Shown here: positions 63,936-64,000 of the stretch, in pieces
Position numbering within the stretch: position 1 is the first letter of the stretch
Layout: each line of letters starts with the position of its first letter
Assembly: GCA_020638995.1 (NCBI GenBank)
Contig: JACKHM010000001.1
Coordinates: 2,480,001 to 2,544,000 of the forward strand
Length of the DNA stretch: 64,000 nt
Reading direction: 5' to 3'
From: Planctomycetaceae bacterium
Lineage (GTDB): Bacteria; Planctomycetota; Planctomycetia; Pirellulales; Pirellulaceae
Notes under the pieces: generated by a model
Databases searched by the model: none
Told to the model about the DNA's origin: nothing
The model's input: the letters and a program-made list of their open reading frames with translations, nothing else
Made by a program: the position numbers and the translations under genes

Positions 63936-64000
63936 ATGAAACTCACTGCATTCGTCGCGATTGTCGCGGTAACCCTGACCACCATCGTGGTCGCGCAGAC
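63936..64000 (+). CDS. Start of a secreted protein, cut by the right edge
   Basis: The ATG at 63936 (another in frame at 63918) begins LTAFVAIVAVTLTTIVVAQ, a signal peptide. The frame stays open to the window edge, so only about 21 residues are seen. No family can be judged. Confidence 0.5.
   Translation, partial: MKLTAFVAIVAVTLTTIVVAQ

Noticed and set aside
1..64000. tRNA, rRNA or CRISPR arrays
   Set aside because: I saw no tRNA cloverleaf with a T-loop TTCGAnTC, no rRNA core and no regularly spaced repeats, but reading by eye could miss a tRNA.

Overview
The window looks like chromosomal DNA of a planctomycete, probably Pirellulaceae-like. The basis is family content: PVC-type sugar dehydrogenases with CXXCH haem sites, a three-domain DUF1080 protein, a secreted PQQ-type propeller, a formylglycine sulfatase, YXWGXW and Gly/Tyr-rich secreted proteins. 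No rRNA or tRNA was recognised, and taxonomy is inferred only from these families.

Layout. (1) 1-22020 is ordinary core-like DNA: a secreted amidohydrolase cut by the left edge; a three-gene secreted set (788-4656) ending in a Tat-exported TIM-barrel-like protein; a block of secreted carbohydrate-oxidation proteins (4663-13041); a DNA-repair pair resembling mrfA/mrfB (13253-16575); a histone-deacetylase-family protein; an NtrC-type two-component pair; and a sulfatase. (2) 22122-53667 is an accessory region. It opens with two overlapping paralogous tyrosine recombinases and continues with a likely defence island: a two-gene PD-(D/E)XK candidate and a 1.5-kaa nuclease-NTPase-repeat protein of Avs/STAND design. 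A secreted metzincin-NPCBM protein and a large serine recombinase follow. (3) Inside the accessory region, 38775-47110 holds a dense cluster that I read as a complete ubiquitin-like conjugation system: a 73-residue Ubl, an E2 fused to a four-repeat cysteine (RING/treble-clef-like) module, a JAMM peptidase and an E1. It sits beside a Ycf46-like AAA+ ATPase, DUF1257 (Ycf35), DUF2997, a TOPRIM/OLD-like protein and several small proteins. Strong intrinsic-terminator-like hairpins separate the gene groups. (4) 47109-53667 carries regulators, a stand-alone M41-like peptidase, an IS110 element and an internally deleted ISAs1-like element. (5) 54106-64000 is a stress and envelope cluster of small genes: DUF2294 x2, LapA, GlsB/YeaQ, CsbD, a YHS protein, slipin, ACP, ferritin-like, a degenerate receiver with a BON-like domain and secreted structural proteins. 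Two of its small membrane-protein genes (DUF3309 and DUF1328) carry disabling lesions.

The most interesting system is the Ubl-E2-RING-JAMM-E1 cluster. Its gene order and overlaps (E2-RING/JAMM 116 bp, JAMM/E1 8 bp) suggest coupled synthesis. The Ubl ends in Gly-Ala-Leu, so the JAMM enzyme may have to trim it before activation. All functional assignments come from reading translated sequence by eye; no homology search or structure prediction was run.
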